DNA from: Terriglobia bacterium
GTDB taxonomy: Bacteria > Acidobacteriota > Terriglobia > Terriglobales > Acidobacteriaceae
Length of the DNA: 64,000 nucleotides
NCBI GenBank assembly: GCA_020072815.1
Contig: JAIQGE010000001.1
Span: 310,001 to 374,000 of the forward strand
Direction: 5' to 3'
Part shown: positions 26,487 to 35,707 of the stretch, piece by piece
Position numbering within the stretch: position 1 is the stretch's first letter
How the letters are laid out: every line of letters starts with the position of its first letter
Made by a program: the position numbers and the translations under genes
Notes under the pieces: generated by a model
Database searches by the model: none
Seen by the model: the letters and a program-made list of their open reading frames with translations, nothing else
Told to the model about the DNA's origin: nothing

Positions 26487-27596
26487 ATGAAGGCGAGGAT
26501 CTTAGCGGCTTTATTCATTACCCTGGCCAGTCTCACCGGGTGCATCAAAGGCAGCAAGCAATTTATCTACGTCACCGGACAGGGCACCAACCAGGTGTTC
26601 GGGTTCATTCAGCATGGCGACGGCTCCATCAGCCCCATGGGTACGCCGAATTTTGCTACCGGTTCGCAGCCGAGTTCCATCGTGATCCACCCGCCGGGCG
26701 ATTTTGCCTACATCACTAATTTCGCCGGCAACAACGTGACCCTGCTGGACGTGAACACCGGCAACGGCGAGCTGACCGTGCCCGCGACAACCACCGTGGT
26801 CCCTCCGCCGACGCCGCCCAACATCTTCAATGCCGGCAACGGCCCGATCGCGGCTGCAGTTTCTCCCACCGACCCTTTTCTGTACGTGGTGAACCAGACT
26901 TCGGGGACCATTTCCGGGTTTACCATTGATCCCGGCTCGGGCAATCTGGGTCTGGCTACCGGATCGCCGTTTTCCGTGCCGGCATCGCCGCAATCCATTG
27001 CTATTTCTCCCAAGGGAAATTTCCTTTACGTATCCAACCCCGCGGCGGGAACGGTTTCCATTTTTTCCATCAGCAACGCGCAGGGCAGCCAGGGATCGTT
27101 GTCCGCCGTGGGATCGCCGGTGAGCGTGGGCGCCGGAGCCACGCCGATATTTCTGACCGTTGAACCCAGCGGCCGCTTCCTCTATGCCGCCGATCCGGCG
27201 CACAACGCCGTGCTGGGATTCGCCATTCAGAGCAACGGCACGCTCACGGCGATTACCGGTTCGCCCTTTCCTGCCGGACTGCAACCTGGCGCAGTTCTTG
27301 CTGACCCGCAAGGCGCATTCCTGTTTGCGGCCAACTTCGGATCGAATGACGTTTCTGTCTTCGTGATTGACTCCGCCTCCGGCGCGCTGGGCCAGATCAC
27401 CGGATCGCCCTTTGCCACCGGCGGCCGCGGCCCCGGATTCATGACCAGCACCGGCAGCTTCCTCTACGTCGCCGACCAAACCACCAATGACGTGGCAGCG
27501 TTTCTGATTGGCGCGGGCGGCAAGCTGTCCGCCGTCCCGGGCTCGCCGTTCAACGTGGCGGTATCGCCTACCTGGATGACGTCGGTCAGCGAGTAA
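26487..27596 (+). CDS. Beta-propeller lipoprotein (lactonase family)
   Basis: 369 aa from the ATG at 26487, with AGGAG five bases upstream; the frame is open to 26256 but lacks a site. Lipobox LTGC at the signal end predicts a lipidated N-terminal Cys. The body is a seven-bladed propeller of the 3-carboxymuconate cyclase/6-phosphogluconolactonase-like family (PF10282): repeated FIYVTGQGTNQVFGF, FAYITNFAGNNVTLLD, FLYVVNQTSGTISGF, FLYVSNPAAGTVSIF, FLYAADPAHNAVLGF, FLFAANFGSNDVSVF, FLYVADQTTNDVAAF. Members of this exported subset are common in Acidobacteriota and mostly of unknown activity. Confidence 0.9.
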   Translation: MKARILAALFITLASLTGCIKGSKQFIYVTGQGTNQVFGFIQHGDGSISPMGTPNFATGSQPSSIVIHPPGDFAYITNFAGNNVTLLDVNTGNGELTVPATTTVVPPPTPPNIFNAGNGPIAAAVSPTDPFLYVVNQTSGTISGFTIDPGSGNLGLATGSPFSVPASPQSIAISPKGNFLYVSNPAAGTVSIFSISNAQGSQGSLSAVGSPVSVGAGATPIFLTVEPSGRFLYAADPAHNAVLGFAIQSNGTLTAITGSPFPAGLQPGAVLADPQGAFLFAANFGSNDVSVFVIDSASGALGQITGSPFATGGRGPGFMTSTGSFLYVADQTTNDVAAFLIGAGGKLSAVPGSPFNVAVSPTWMTSVSE

Positions 27597-27702
27597 GCCG
27601 CCGCACTCAAGGAAACACCTGGGCACGAAAAGACGCGGTCTCCCAGTCCGCCAGGGCACTGCGCGCCTATGCACTCCTGGTGCTTGTTGCCTAATTGATA
27701 AC

Positions 27703-28746
27703 ATGCTAAACCTTGCTGCTATGCTGGCTGAATTCCAGACAGAAGAAGTTTTCGCCGAAGTGGAGATCTCTCCCGCCGAGCAGTTCCGCCAGCAGTGGAA
27801 CCAGCAGCCCGGCCCTATCCCTTTCTGGAAACAGAAGAACGTCATTGACCAGAACGCTGAGCTGATGCCCTATGCCGGCGTGGTTCCGATCAGCGGATGG
27901 GCCAATCCCCGCATGTTCGCCCTGCAAGGCCTGGTGCTGGTGGCCTTCGTGGTCTCCTGCTTCAACTGGTATTCCACCCGGCAGAGCGGCAAGCTGGAAG
28001 ACCAGATCGTGGCCTTGCGCGCGCAGACACAAAAAGAAGTCAAGCGGCAGACGGAAATCATGGAAGCCACGCAGGCCGAGATCAAGCGGATTTCCAACTC
28101 CGGCAAGAACGTCTTCAAGCTGCACATGGCGGAGACGCCCATCACCCGCGAGCAGGCCCTGCAGGAACTCAACAACTCATTGGACCAAGGACGCGCATCC
28201 GTCGCCCAGTACCGGCAGCGCGCCGCCGCCCAGGAGAACGACTTGCTCGCCGTGCAGTCCGCCAGCACCATCGCGTATTCCGGCACGCCGCTGGTTTTCT
28301 CCCTGGCCATCATGATGGCCGCAGGCCTGGTCCTGAGCGGCGTGCAAAAGGACTACCCTAAGAACCGCCAGTCGCGCCGCGCCGGCGACTACTTTCTCTA
28401 CTTCGCCACCGCACAAGGCCTGTGGCCCAACCTGGTGTTTCTCGCCTTCCTGCATCTGGCCCTGAGCGGCGCCGCCTACGGCCTGGGCGACACGTTTGAA
28501 TCCCTGGGCCCGGTCTTTTGGACCGTGTTCTGGGCCGGCTTCGCGTTCCTTGTTCTGCGTTACTTCGTCATGGTCTCGCGCGACATGCACAAAGCCCTGC
28601 AAATGCGCGCTCCGGTGAACGAGTGGGGATTCGACAACCGCATCCTGCTGCGCATCAGCGCCGGCTTTCTGACCATGTTCGTCTGCCTGGAAGCGTCGTT
28701 CCTCTCACTGTGCTACTTCTTGTATTTGGCGGGAAGAAGGGGCTGA
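27703..28746 (+). CDS. Membrane protein with coiled coil, unknown
   Basis: 347 aa. A soluble N-terminus (1-75), one membrane helix (FALQGLVLVAFVVSCFNWY), a periplasmic coiled coil (KLEDQIVALRAQTQKEVKRQTEIMEATQAEIKRI), then four more membrane helices. No family recognised. The arrangement, a helical sensor-like loop between helix 1 and a four-helix bundle, is unusual. Repeat DNA follows directly. Confidence 0.75.
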   Translation: MLNLAAMLAEFQTEEVFAEVEISPAEQFRQQWNQQPGPIPFWKQKNVIDQNAELMPYAGVVPISGWANPRMFALQGLVLVAFVVSCFNWYSTRQSGKLEDQIVALRAQTQKEVKRQTEIMEATQAEIKRISNSGKNVFKLHMAETPITREQALQELNNSLDQGRASVAQYRQRAAAQENDLLAVQSASTIAYSGTPLVFSLAIMMAAGLVLSGVQKDYPKNRQSRRAGDYFLYFATAQGLWPNLVFLAFLHLALSGAAYGLGDTFESLGPVFWTVFWAGFAFLVLRYFVMVSRDMHKALQMRAPVNEWGFDNRILLRISAGFLTMFVCLEASFLSLCYFLYLAGRRG

Positions 28747-29351
28747 TTGCCCGTGTGGCACAGCCGCCCTCGGCTGTGTTCTTCCTCTGCGTCCTCTGCG
28801 TTCTCTGCGGTGAGATTCCGGTTTTGCTTTTCAATTACCAAATTTTGGCAATTTCGGCGATATTGGCATTTTCTTCCTGCCGCCCCGGCTGTGTTCTTCC
28901 TTTGCGACCTCTGCGTCCTCTACGGTGAGATTCTGGACTTCCCTCCGGCATGATCCCTTTTGACCAGACCGCCGCGTTCCCAATGGATAAGCTGAAGGTG
29001 GACGCCAAGGCAGTCCAAAAGTCCGATCAGTCTCGCGATCAATGCAACGGGGCCCGCAAATCACAACTCCGACGCGAGATCGCGTTATTCAAGGGGAAAA
29101 GAGTAGCCGTTGCACTGCTGTGCCAAGAAACGACTTGCCAAGAAACGATTGGCGACCGACCCGGAACAGCCTGGTTCGCCGGCCCTGCTTTCACAGAAAG
29201 TAGTCAGCAGCAGCGATGCCCGCGGCTTTAGAAGCATCTTATTAATAGAAGGGAAGGTTTCCTCGGGAGACACTCCCGCGATTCTAAGCTCCACCCGGAT
29301 CTCCAATTTGCTGGCGCGCAGTGTTTGCCGAGGAGCCTTCTGGGCGCAGTC
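28747..29351. other. Repeat-bearing intergenic stretch
   Basis: About 600 bases without a credible gene. A CACAGCC/GGCTGTG hairpin is followed by CTCTGCGTC-type 9-bp strings ending in GGTGAGATT at 28784-28817. A second copy lies at 28886-28932. A short repeat CCAAGAAACGA occurs twice near 29125. Confidence 0.75.
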
Positions 29352-31739
29352 ATGAATCTTCACGGACGCGCGTTCCTAGAACGGTTCTTTCTGCAACCGG
29401 TGTTGCGGGTCTTGAAAGCCCTTGCAGTGCCTCCCCGAATTTGGCTGACCCGCTTACGTTCGCTGCACCAATATCTTTGTGGCCTTCCTCTTGCGGCCCG
29501 CACGCTCCTGATTACAGTTACCGTCTTGGTGGTTTGCACAGCCGTTACGGCCGCGGTTGTCTTCGCGGTCACAGTCCATTACATCTATTTCGATCGAACC
29601 AATCTGCCCCAGATTGAGCAATTCGCCGGATTTGAGTTTTCAACCATTGGCCACATCTATGACCTCAACGGCCAGCCCCTGGCGGAGATGTCTAGAGAGC
29701 GCCGGCGCATTACGCGGTATCAGGAAATCCCAACCGTTGTTCGAGACGCAATTCTCGCGGCTGAGGACAAAAACTTTTTCTCGCATAGTGGGGTGGACTA
29801 CTCCGCCATGCCCCGGGTCGTGGGAAAGGTCAGGTTCGGCACTGCTCTAAAGCGCATGCTACGGGCAGGGCGGGACAAAGCTGACAACCTGACCATGTTT
29901 CCGCAGGGTGGTTCGACCATTACGCAGCAGATCGTGCGCGGCTATTTTCTGCGTGATCTTACCGACAAAGAAAACAGCAATCAGTTGCGGCCGGGCGCGC
30001 TGTCTTACCTGATCGGCGCGCGCAGCGCCAAGAAGCTGGACCGGAAAATCGAGGAGATGCGACTTTCGGTATGGGTGGAAGAAGAGATGGCCAGGCGCTT
30101 TGGCTCGAAACGCCGGGCAAAGGAAGAAATTCTCGCCCGCTATGCCAGCTTCATTTACATGGGAAACGGCCAGTACGGGTTTGCGACTGCGGCCGAGTAC
30201 TATTTTGGACGGCCCCTCAGCAGCTTCACCGTGGACGATGCCGGCGACGCAGCTCTGCTGGCGGGGATTCCCAAATCCCCTCGCGCTTACGCGCCCAGCG
30301 CCGAAAACGCAGCGCGCGTCCGGCATCGCAGAAATCAGATCCTGGAGCTCATGGTGAAGCACGGGTCCCTGTCTCCAGACGCCGCTCGCATGAAAGAGCA
30401 ACATCCCATCGAATGGGTGACGGCCCGTCCTGACGGAATGCGGGAAGACAATGCGCTGCACGCGGCGGCGGTGCTGGATAGCGCGCTTGATGAAATCCAG
30501 TCTCGCCATTGGAAAGTAACCGTCGAAGACCTCTTCCAGGGCAGAATCCAGGTTTACACCACGGCGGACGCGCGCATCCAGCGCATTGTCAGCCAGGCGC
30601 TGGAGGATGGCCTTGCGGCCTATGAGAAGCGTCACCCAAAAGCCAAAGGCATCATTCAAGGGTCGGTCGTGGTTCTGAAAAACAGTGACGCCAGCATTCT
30701 CGCCGAAGCCGGTGGGCGCAAGTTTTACAACCAGCACGTTGCTTCTTACACTGATTTCAATCGCGCCACGCAATCGCTGCGGCAGCCGGGGTCGGCCATG
30801 AAGCCGATTGTCTATCTCGCTGCTTTTCAGCACGGCCCGTTCACCCTTGAAACCATGGTTCCCGACGAACCCATCATCATCGCCGACGGCAATAAGCTGG
30901 CCACAAAATCCATCTCCAACTACGACGGCCGCTTCAAAGGCATGATCCCCGTCCGCGAGGCGCTCGCCGAATCCAGGAATTCGGTTGCCATTTGGATTAC
31001 CGAGCAGATTGGCATCGAGAGTGTTCAGGAGACGGCACGCACCCTGGGGATCAAGACGCCTCTGCGCGCCTACTTGACCACTTCCTTAGGCGCCTCTGAG
31101 GTAACTCTGGTTGAACTGGCCAATGCATATCGCACCATCGCGTCGGGCAATCGGGCAAGCCCTCATATCATCCGGCAGGTTGTCCGCGAATCGGGCGGTG
31201 AAATTGCCGACGCCCCCGACGTACGGCCCGTGTCTGTGGACGATGGAGCGCTCTCCCTGATTCAAGAAGGTCTGCGCGGCGTGGTGCGCATGCCCACGGG
31301 TACGGCCCACTCTCTTGACTCCAACCGCTTTCCCATCGCCGTGATGGGCAAGACAGGGACCACCAACAACTTCAGAGATGCGTCGTTCGTCGGGTCCACT
31401 TTTGGTCCTGACGGAATCACCGTCGCCGTCCGCATCGGCTTTGATGACAATCACTCCCTCGGTCTCAACGAAACCGGCACCCGCGTTGCCTTGCCGGTCT
31501 TCCGGCAAATCATGCTCGGCGTGTACCGGGAAAAACTCATCGGACCGCCGCCCGCGTTCCCGCCCGACATGGAAGACAGGATCAGCGCCTATCTGCAGCG
31601 CCCTCCGACGGAAGAGCCGGTTGCGTTGCAGGCGCCCGGAGCGACTCATTTGCCAAGCGCTTCCCTGGCCGCCACCCACGAACTTGCCGACCAGACCTGG
31701 TGGCACGCGGCGGGCAGCGTCGCTAAGCCGCCAAGGTGA
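29352..31739 (+). CDS. Class A penicillin-binding protein (PBP1-type)
   Basis: 795 aa from the ATG at 29352; a TTG at 29325 in frame is less likely. Membrane anchor near 51-75. Glycosyltransferase family 51 domain: AAEDKNFFSHSGVD (136-149) and QGGSTITQQIVRGYF (185-199). Transpeptidase domain: active Ser481 in GSAMKP, SRNS, and the KTG triad at 667-669 (GKTGTTNN). It polymerises glycan strands and crosslinks them on the outer face of the inner membrane. Single gene. Strong identification by all four catalytic motifs. Confidence 0.95.
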   Translation: MNLHGRAFLERFFLQPVLRVLKALAVPPRIWLTRLRSLHQYLCGLPLAARTLLITVTVLVVCTAVTAAVVFAVTVHYIYFDRTNLPQIEQFAGFEFSTIGHIYDLNGQPLAEMSRERRRITRYQEIPTVVRDAILAAEDKNFFSHSGVDYSAMPRVVGKVRFGTALKRMLRAGRDKADNLTMFPQGGSTITQQIVRGYFLRDLTDKENSNQLRPGALSYLIGARSAKKLDRKIEEMRLSVWVEEEMARRFGSKRRAKEEILARYASFIYMGNGQYGFATAAEYYFGRPLSSFTVDDAGDAALLAGIPKSPRAYAPSAENAARVRHRRNQILELMVKHGSLSPDAARMKEQHPIEWVTARPDGMREDNALHAAAVLDSALDEIQSRHWKVTVEDLFQGRIQVYTTADARIQRIVSQALEDGLAAYEKRHPKAKGIIQGSVVVLKNSDASILAEAGGRKFYNQHVASYTDFNRATQSLRQPGSAMKPIVYLAAFQHGPFTLETMVPDEPIIIADGNKLATKSISNYDGRFKGMIPVREALAESRNSVAIWITEQIGIESVQETARTLGIKTPLRAYLTTSLGASEVTLVELANAYRTIASGNRASPHIIRQVVRESGGEIADAPDVRPVSVDDGALSLIQEGLRGVVRMPTGTAHSLDSNRFPIAVMGKTGTTNNFRDASFVGSTFGPDGITVAVRIGFDDNHSLGLNETGTRVALPVFRQIMLGVYREKLIGPPPAFPPDMEDRISAYLQRPPTEEPVALQAPGATHLPSASLAATHELADQTWWHAAGSVAKPPR

Positions 31740-31780
31740 GTTGGACACAACGTGACTTGTCATTGCGACCCTTAAAGCTG

Positions 31781-31846
31781 TGTCATCCTGAGCGGAGCGA
31801 CGCTGCGCAGCTAGGCGTCGCGCAGTCGAAGGACCCCGGGAATCTA
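31781..31846 (+). repeat. Dispersed TCATCCTGAGC-type repeat with inner hairpin
   Basis: Starts GTCATCCTGAGCGGAGCGAC and ends GTCGAAGGACCCCGGGAATC, a string I know from many bacterial genomes as an intergenic repeat. Inside, GCGACGC and GCGTCGC can pair. Confidence 0.65.
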
Positions 31847-31945
31847 CCCTGTACCATGCAGCGTCAGGGCGTTCTCACGATCCACGCATTCTCAAGACCG
31901 CGCCAAACCATTGGAGGCCCGGCAGAAAGCCTGGGCCACCCGCCC

Positions 31946-32134
31946 TCAATCGCTGATCTTTTTTATTATGAAACTCTTTTCAAGACGCAGCACCGCAATC
32001 AACTCAGAGTCACCAGCGCGATTCTTCTTCCAAATCTGGACATCCTCCTGGCCAAGCTGATGTACCAGCTCGTCGCCCTCGATCGGGTCTCCCATCGTAC
32101 TTCCCCCAACTCCAAACACTTGAAATTTCGCCAT
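31946..32134 (-). CDS. Small protein of unknown function
   Basis: 62 aa. AGGTG six bases before the ATG (32134) and a protein-like composition (MAKFQVFGVGGSTMGDPIEG, then VQIWKKNRAGDSELIAVLRLEK) support a real gene. No family recognised. It overlaps, on the opposite strand, a repeat-derived frame that I reject. Confidence 0.45.
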   Translation of the reverse strand: MAKFQVFGVGGSTMGDPIEGDELVHQLGQEDVQIWKKNRAGDSELIAVLRLEKSFIIKKISD

Positions 32135-32308
32135 GTCGCACCTTTCTGGCTCGGAACTCAGAAGTCCATTGATGAGTTTATCGAATGGATGGTCAACTTG
32201 TCAGCAAGGTAGGCGAAACAATCAGGCTACTACTCATTCTCTGCTACAAAATCAAAATCCTTCGTCGGGTGTCCATACTATTGTGGACGATTATCACCTT
32301 TACGCAAG

Positions 32309-33028
32309 GTGGTTAATTATGAAATCCTTGAGCCGATGGACAGCCTACGACTGTTTTCGAGGGCCATGTTCAAGAAATGGTGGACTCTTATGAGTTGCGC
32401 CGTATTTACATTTCTTGGACTCTATTCGCTTGTATACCAAAAGAGTAACTCATGGGTAATCTCCGCCAGCATTATTGCAGGACTGGGTTTATTTTTCTGG
32501 TCTGCTTTTTTGGTCTGGAATGACGAGCGCCAAGCGAGACTTGATGAGGCAGCGCAAATTCAGCAGCCTGATGTGGCTCTTGTTTGGGGTTGGCCCACAG
32601 ATCAAACGGCGGCTAGTTCGCTGACTGGTCGTACTGAAAAAGACATCCTCGTTGAGAATCGTAGCGGCACCTATCTCTACAATGTTCAGGTAGAGCCCGT
32701 TGACCTTCATCAACAACTCTCGTTCGACCTCATCAATGAAATCGCACCGGGGAAGCAGCATCTTGCCCTAGGTCGCTGGAATGGGCGCTCAAGCATACAA
32801 ACCGAATATGTGTATTTTTTTGGAAATGGCGACAATGAGAAGCAGATGCTAGCGAATGGATGGGTATACAAAAAAACCCACAATCGAGGGCTGAGCGATT
32901 CCTTCATAAAGGTCCCGATGGTAGTGACTTACGAATCTAGCGCCCAACAATGGAAGTGTGAGTTTGATTTCATTTATGACCCGGGAGACGAAAGTCTCTT
33001 CACCAGAAAGTCTGGTAAAAGGATTTAG
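32309..33028 (+). CDS. Membrane-anchored protein of unknown function
   Basis: 239 aa (GTG at 32309; ATG at 32336 is an alternative). Two membrane helices (WTLMSCAVFTFLGLYSLVYQ, WVISASIIAGLGLFFWSAFLVW), then a cytoplasmic or periplasmic beta domain with ILVENRSGTYLYNVQVEPVD, the look of an Ig-like fold. No family recognised. The gene is AT-rich compared with the window and sits in a low-GC stretch with the next gene, suggesting acquisition. Confidence 0.7.
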   Translation: MVNYEILEPMDSLRLFSRAMFKKWWTLMSCAVFTFLGLYSLVYQKSNSWVISASIIAGLGLFFWSAFLVWNDERQARLDEAAQIQQPDVALVWGWPTDQTAASSLTGRTEKDILVENRSGTYLYNVQVEPVDLHQQLSFDLINEIAPGKQHLALGRWNGRSSIQTEYVYFFGNGDNEKQMLANGWVYKKTHNRGLSDSFIKVPMVVTYESSAQQWKCEFDFIYDPGDESLFTRKSGKRI

Positions 33029-33208
33029 CCTGCGGCGGGAGGCCCATCTTTCCCCCTGATTTTTGTCCCTCACCATACGCGGGGGTGCCCCATCCTTCTC
33101 GTGCGGTCATGACGACTCATTGGTGAGACCTTCGTTCTTTTCTGTGCCAGTCTCCCCGCCTGTAGGCGCGGATTAATCCTCTGGGCACGAGGTGCTTCTT
33201 TCTCCCGG

Positions 33209-34006
33209 CTACTTACTATCGTCGGTATCGTTGTAGGTGTCGCAAGTCAGGAATCGTTTTTCCCAGGGCGCGTACCAAAAGCAAAAGTGGGTCCAGTGGT
33301 TGCGGTTGAAGATGTCAACGTACGTGATGATGCCGAAGACATAGATTGTGCTCCGCCCGTTAAGCACATCATCACTTGGTTGCACCGGATGAGTAGTTTT
33401 AAGAAAATGGGCCGTGGCTCCAGGAAACAGTGTGCCCTTGCTGATCTCCTCAGAGCTTTGGCGAATCGTAGAAAGATTGGGCTTTGCACCGTTGGCAACG
33501 AAATCATACATAGCATAACCGGTAACCTTGTACGCTGGGGTTTTTCCGGTATTAGAGATGGTGACCCCAATCTCAATGAACTTATTTGGTTCAAGGGGTT
33601 CTGGAGCAATCTCGGTGAGCATAGGCCCAACCCAGGCTCGCTGTTCCACTCGCATTGCAAGTCGGGCTGTTTCCAAGCTCTGACTAGAGATGTCGGCGGA
33701 TCGCCTGGCAATGTCCGCAGACCGTTTTGCTTCTGTTGCGAGCCTGTTCGTAGCCCTGGTTTGTTCGGTACTCTCTTTAATAAGGTCGTCTGTTTTTCTG
33801 ACGGAATCCGCCATCTTATCAGCCTGAGCTTTAGCGGCATCAGCTTGAGCCTTAGCCTGAACGGCTAGCTCATGAGTGTCCTTTCCACCCTCTTTCATTT
33901 CACGCCATTGAAGCGCAATAAAAAGCAACGTAAATACGACTGCTGCGCTAGCAAGCAGGTCAAAAGTTCTCTTTAGTGTACTACCGTCTTTATTCTGATC
34001 AGTCAT
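33209..34006 (-). CDS. Membrane-anchored coiled-coil protein, unknown
   Basis: About 265 aa from the ATG at 34006. One N-terminal membrane helix (TFDLLASAAVVFTLLFIALQW), then a coiled coil rich in Ala/Lys/Asp (AVQAKAQADAAKAQADKMAD, RLATEAKRSADIARRSADIS), then a beta domain: VEQRAWVGPMLTEI, EIGVTISNTGKTPAYKVTGYA, IYVFGIITYVDIFNRNHWTHFC. This layout is a widespread uncharacterised type in soil and proteobacterial genomes. Lower GC than neighbours. Confidence 0.75.
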   Translation of the reverse strand: MTDQNKDGSTLKRTFDLLASAAVVFTLLFIALQWREMKEGGKDTHELAVQAKAQADAAKAQADKMADSVRKTDDLIKESTEQTRATNRLATEAKRSADIARRSADISSQSLETARLAMRVEQRAWVGPMLTEIAPEPLEPNKFIEIGVTISNTGKTPAYKVTGYAMYDFVANGAKPNLSTIRQSSEEISKGTLFPGATAHFLKTTHPVQPSDDVLNGRSTIYVFGIITYVDIFNRNHWTHFCFWYAPWEKRFLTCDTYNDTDDSK

Positions 34007-34073
34007 ACTAGTTCCATTACCTCCCGAAGTTGACGGCGGGTGGCTACCTTTCATTGTTTCCTCTATGCCTCAG

Positions 34074-34122
34074 TCTCCGCGTTTCCGTGTTTCCGTGTCT
34101 CCGCGCCTCCGTGGTGAGATTT
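34074..34122 (+). repeat. Octanucleotide tandem, 5 units
   Basis: TCTCCGCG, TTTCCGTG, TTTCCGTG, TCTCCGCG, CCTCCGTG in 8-bp phase, then GGTGAGATT, the same ending as the strings at 28784-28817 and 28886-28932. Confidence 0.8.
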
Positions 34123-34128
34123 TTGGGC

Positions 34129-35625
34129 TTACTCCGCCGCCTTCTTCACCAGCTCCCACGCTTCCGCCACGTCCTGCCACTTGGTATGCAGATTCCCGAT
34201 CGCCAGCCGGATCACCTGTTGTCCGTTCAGCACTGTGCCCGCGATGAAGACGCGTCCGGAAGCGTTGACCTTCTCCATGATCAGCTTATTTTGTTCGTCG
34301 CTGCCGCGATAGCGGAAGCACACCACCGAAAACGGCACCGGCGCGACGCGTTCAAAACGCGGGTCGGCGTCCACCAGCAGGGCGAGTTGCTGGGCCCAGG
34401 CGATGTGCTGGCGCAGCATGGCTTCAATGCGATCGCGGCCAAAGTAGCGCAGGACAAACCACAGCTTGAGCGCGCGGAAGCGGTGTCCCAGCGGGACGCC
34501 GTAGTCCATCAGGTTGTGGGCGCGCGGGTCGTCCTGCGTTTTGAGGTATTCGGGCGTGAGCGAAAACGCCTGCCGCAAAATATCCGGCCGGCGGGTGTAA
34601 AACGCGCTCAGGTCAATGGGCGTGAGCAGCCACTTATGGGCGTTGAACACCAGCGAGTGCGCGCGAGCCGCCCCGGCCAAAATGTGCCGGTGTTCCGGCA
34701 GCACCGCGACGGCGCCGGCGTAAGCCGCGTCCACGTGCACCCACATGCCGTACTTTTCCGCGATCTCCACGATCTGCGGCACGGGATCAATGCTGGTGGT
34801 GGACGTTGTGCCCACGGTGGCGACCACGCAGAACGGCCGCTTGCCCGCCGCTTTGTCTTCGGCGACCATCGCCGCCAGGGCATCGGCCTTCATGCGGAAT
34901 TCTTTGTCGCTGGGGACCTTGCGCACGTTTTTCTGCCCGATGCCCACGGCAATCGCGCCCTTCTCAATGGACGAATGCGCCTGGTCTGACGTGTACAGCA
35001 CCAGGTCGCCTTTGCTGCCGTGGAAGCGCGCTTCCGGCGCCACCATTTCCCGCGCGCAGACAATGGCGTGCATGCTGCTGGTGGAGGCCGTGTCGTAAAT
35101 TATGCCGAACCAGGGGTTCGGCGAACCGCCACCGGCGGTCGCACTGGCGGAGTCTGTGGAAGCGTCGCCGCCAAGCCCAAGCCATTGCCGCAACCAGTCC
35201 AGCGTCTTCTGCTCCAGTTCGGCCACCGCGGGAGAGGTCTTCCAGTGCAGGCCGTTGGTGTTGAGCGCGGCCGCCAGCATTTCACCCAGGACGGCCGGCG
35301 TGGTCCCGGTGCAGGCAAAGTAGGCGAAGAAGCGCGGGTGGTTCCACTGCGTCACCGCGGGCATGATGAGTTTGTCGAAGTCGGCGAGGATGGCGTCAAA
35401 CGATTCGCCCTGCTGCGGCGCCGACGCCGGCAGCGCGTCAAACAATTCGCCCGGCTTGGTCACGGCCAGCACCGGCCGCTCGCCCAGGCTGCTTAGATAG
35501 GCGGCGATCCAGTCCACCGTTTCGTGGCCAGCACGGCGAAAATCGTCAATGTAGTTGGCCGGCTCGCCTCCGGCCGGGGCGCTTGCGGGAACCCGCGTGG
35601 AATCAGTGTTTTTGTTCATGGTCAT
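34129..35625 (-). CDS. PLP-dependent group II decarboxylase (aromatic amino acid type)
   Basis: 498 aa. Fold-type I PLP enzyme of the aromatic-L-amino-acid decarboxylase family: HVDAAYAG (297-304, PLP-binding Asp) and the Schiff-base Lys331 in FNAHKWLL. WNHPRFFAYFACTGTTPAVLGEML and the TASTSSMHAIVCARE region also fit. The likely reaction is decarboxylation of Trp, Tyr, Phe or DOPA to the amine; substrate not decided. It is divergent from the chorismate mutase/DAHP synthase unit, an attractive metabolic pairing, with 256 bases between the two starts holding the attenuator. Confidence 0.9.
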   Translation of the reverse strand: MTMNKNTDSTRVPASAPAGGEPANYIDDFRRAGHETVDWIAAYLSSLGERPVLAVTKPGELFDALPASAPQQGESFDAILADFDKLIMPAVTQWNHPRFFAYFACTGTTPAVLGEMLAAALNTNGLHWKTSPAVAELEQKTLDWLRQWLGLGGDASTDSASATAGGGSPNPWFGIIYDTASTSSMHAIVCAREMVAPEARFHGSKGDLVLYTSDQAHSSIEKGAIAVGIGQKNVRKVPSDKEFRMKADALAAMVAEDKAAGKRPFCVVATVGTTSTTSIDPVPQIVEIAEKYGMWVHVDAAYAGAVAVLPEHRHILAGAARAHSLVFNAHKWLLTPIDLSAFYTRRPDILRQAFSLTPEYLKTQDDPRAHNLMDYGVPLGHRFRALKLWFVLRYFGRDRIEAMLRQHIAWAQQLALLVDADPRFERVAPVPFSVVCFRYRGSDEQNKLIMEKVNASGRVFIAGTVLNGQQVIRLAIGNLHTKWQDVAEAWELVKKAAE

Positions 35626-35667
35626 TGGGGAACCAACGTTACTTTCGGATTAATTTCTTTAACTTCC

Positions 35668-35697
35668 TTGACTCTGCGGAAAGACCTAGACTACTAT
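35668..35697 (+). promoter_or_regulatory. Predicted sigma-70-type promoter of the aromatic operon
   Basis: TTGACT at 35668-35673 and TACTAT at 35692-35697, spacer 18. The start of transcription would fall at about 35703-35705, so the leader-peptide ATG (35708) would lie almost at the 5' end of the RNA. The -10 matches four of six consensus bases. Confidence 0.5.
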
Positions 35698-35707
35698 CCA
35701 CCCTGAC

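Larger units (their letters stand above)
31740..32308. other. Intergenic stretch with dispersed repeat
   Basis: About 570 bases. It holds the dispersed repeat at 31781-31846 and the small minus-strand gene at 31946-32134. The plus-strand frame 31736-32212 is repeat-derived. Confidence 0.6.

Noticed and set aside
28950-29231. 93-codon plus-strand ORF in the repeat-bearing spacer
   Set aside because: No domain, and it contains short repeats (CCAAGAAACGA). It is probably non-coding.
31736-32212. 158-codon plus-strand ORF
   Set aside because: Begins inside the PBP end and runs through a dispersed repeat. A better minus-strand small gene overlaps it.
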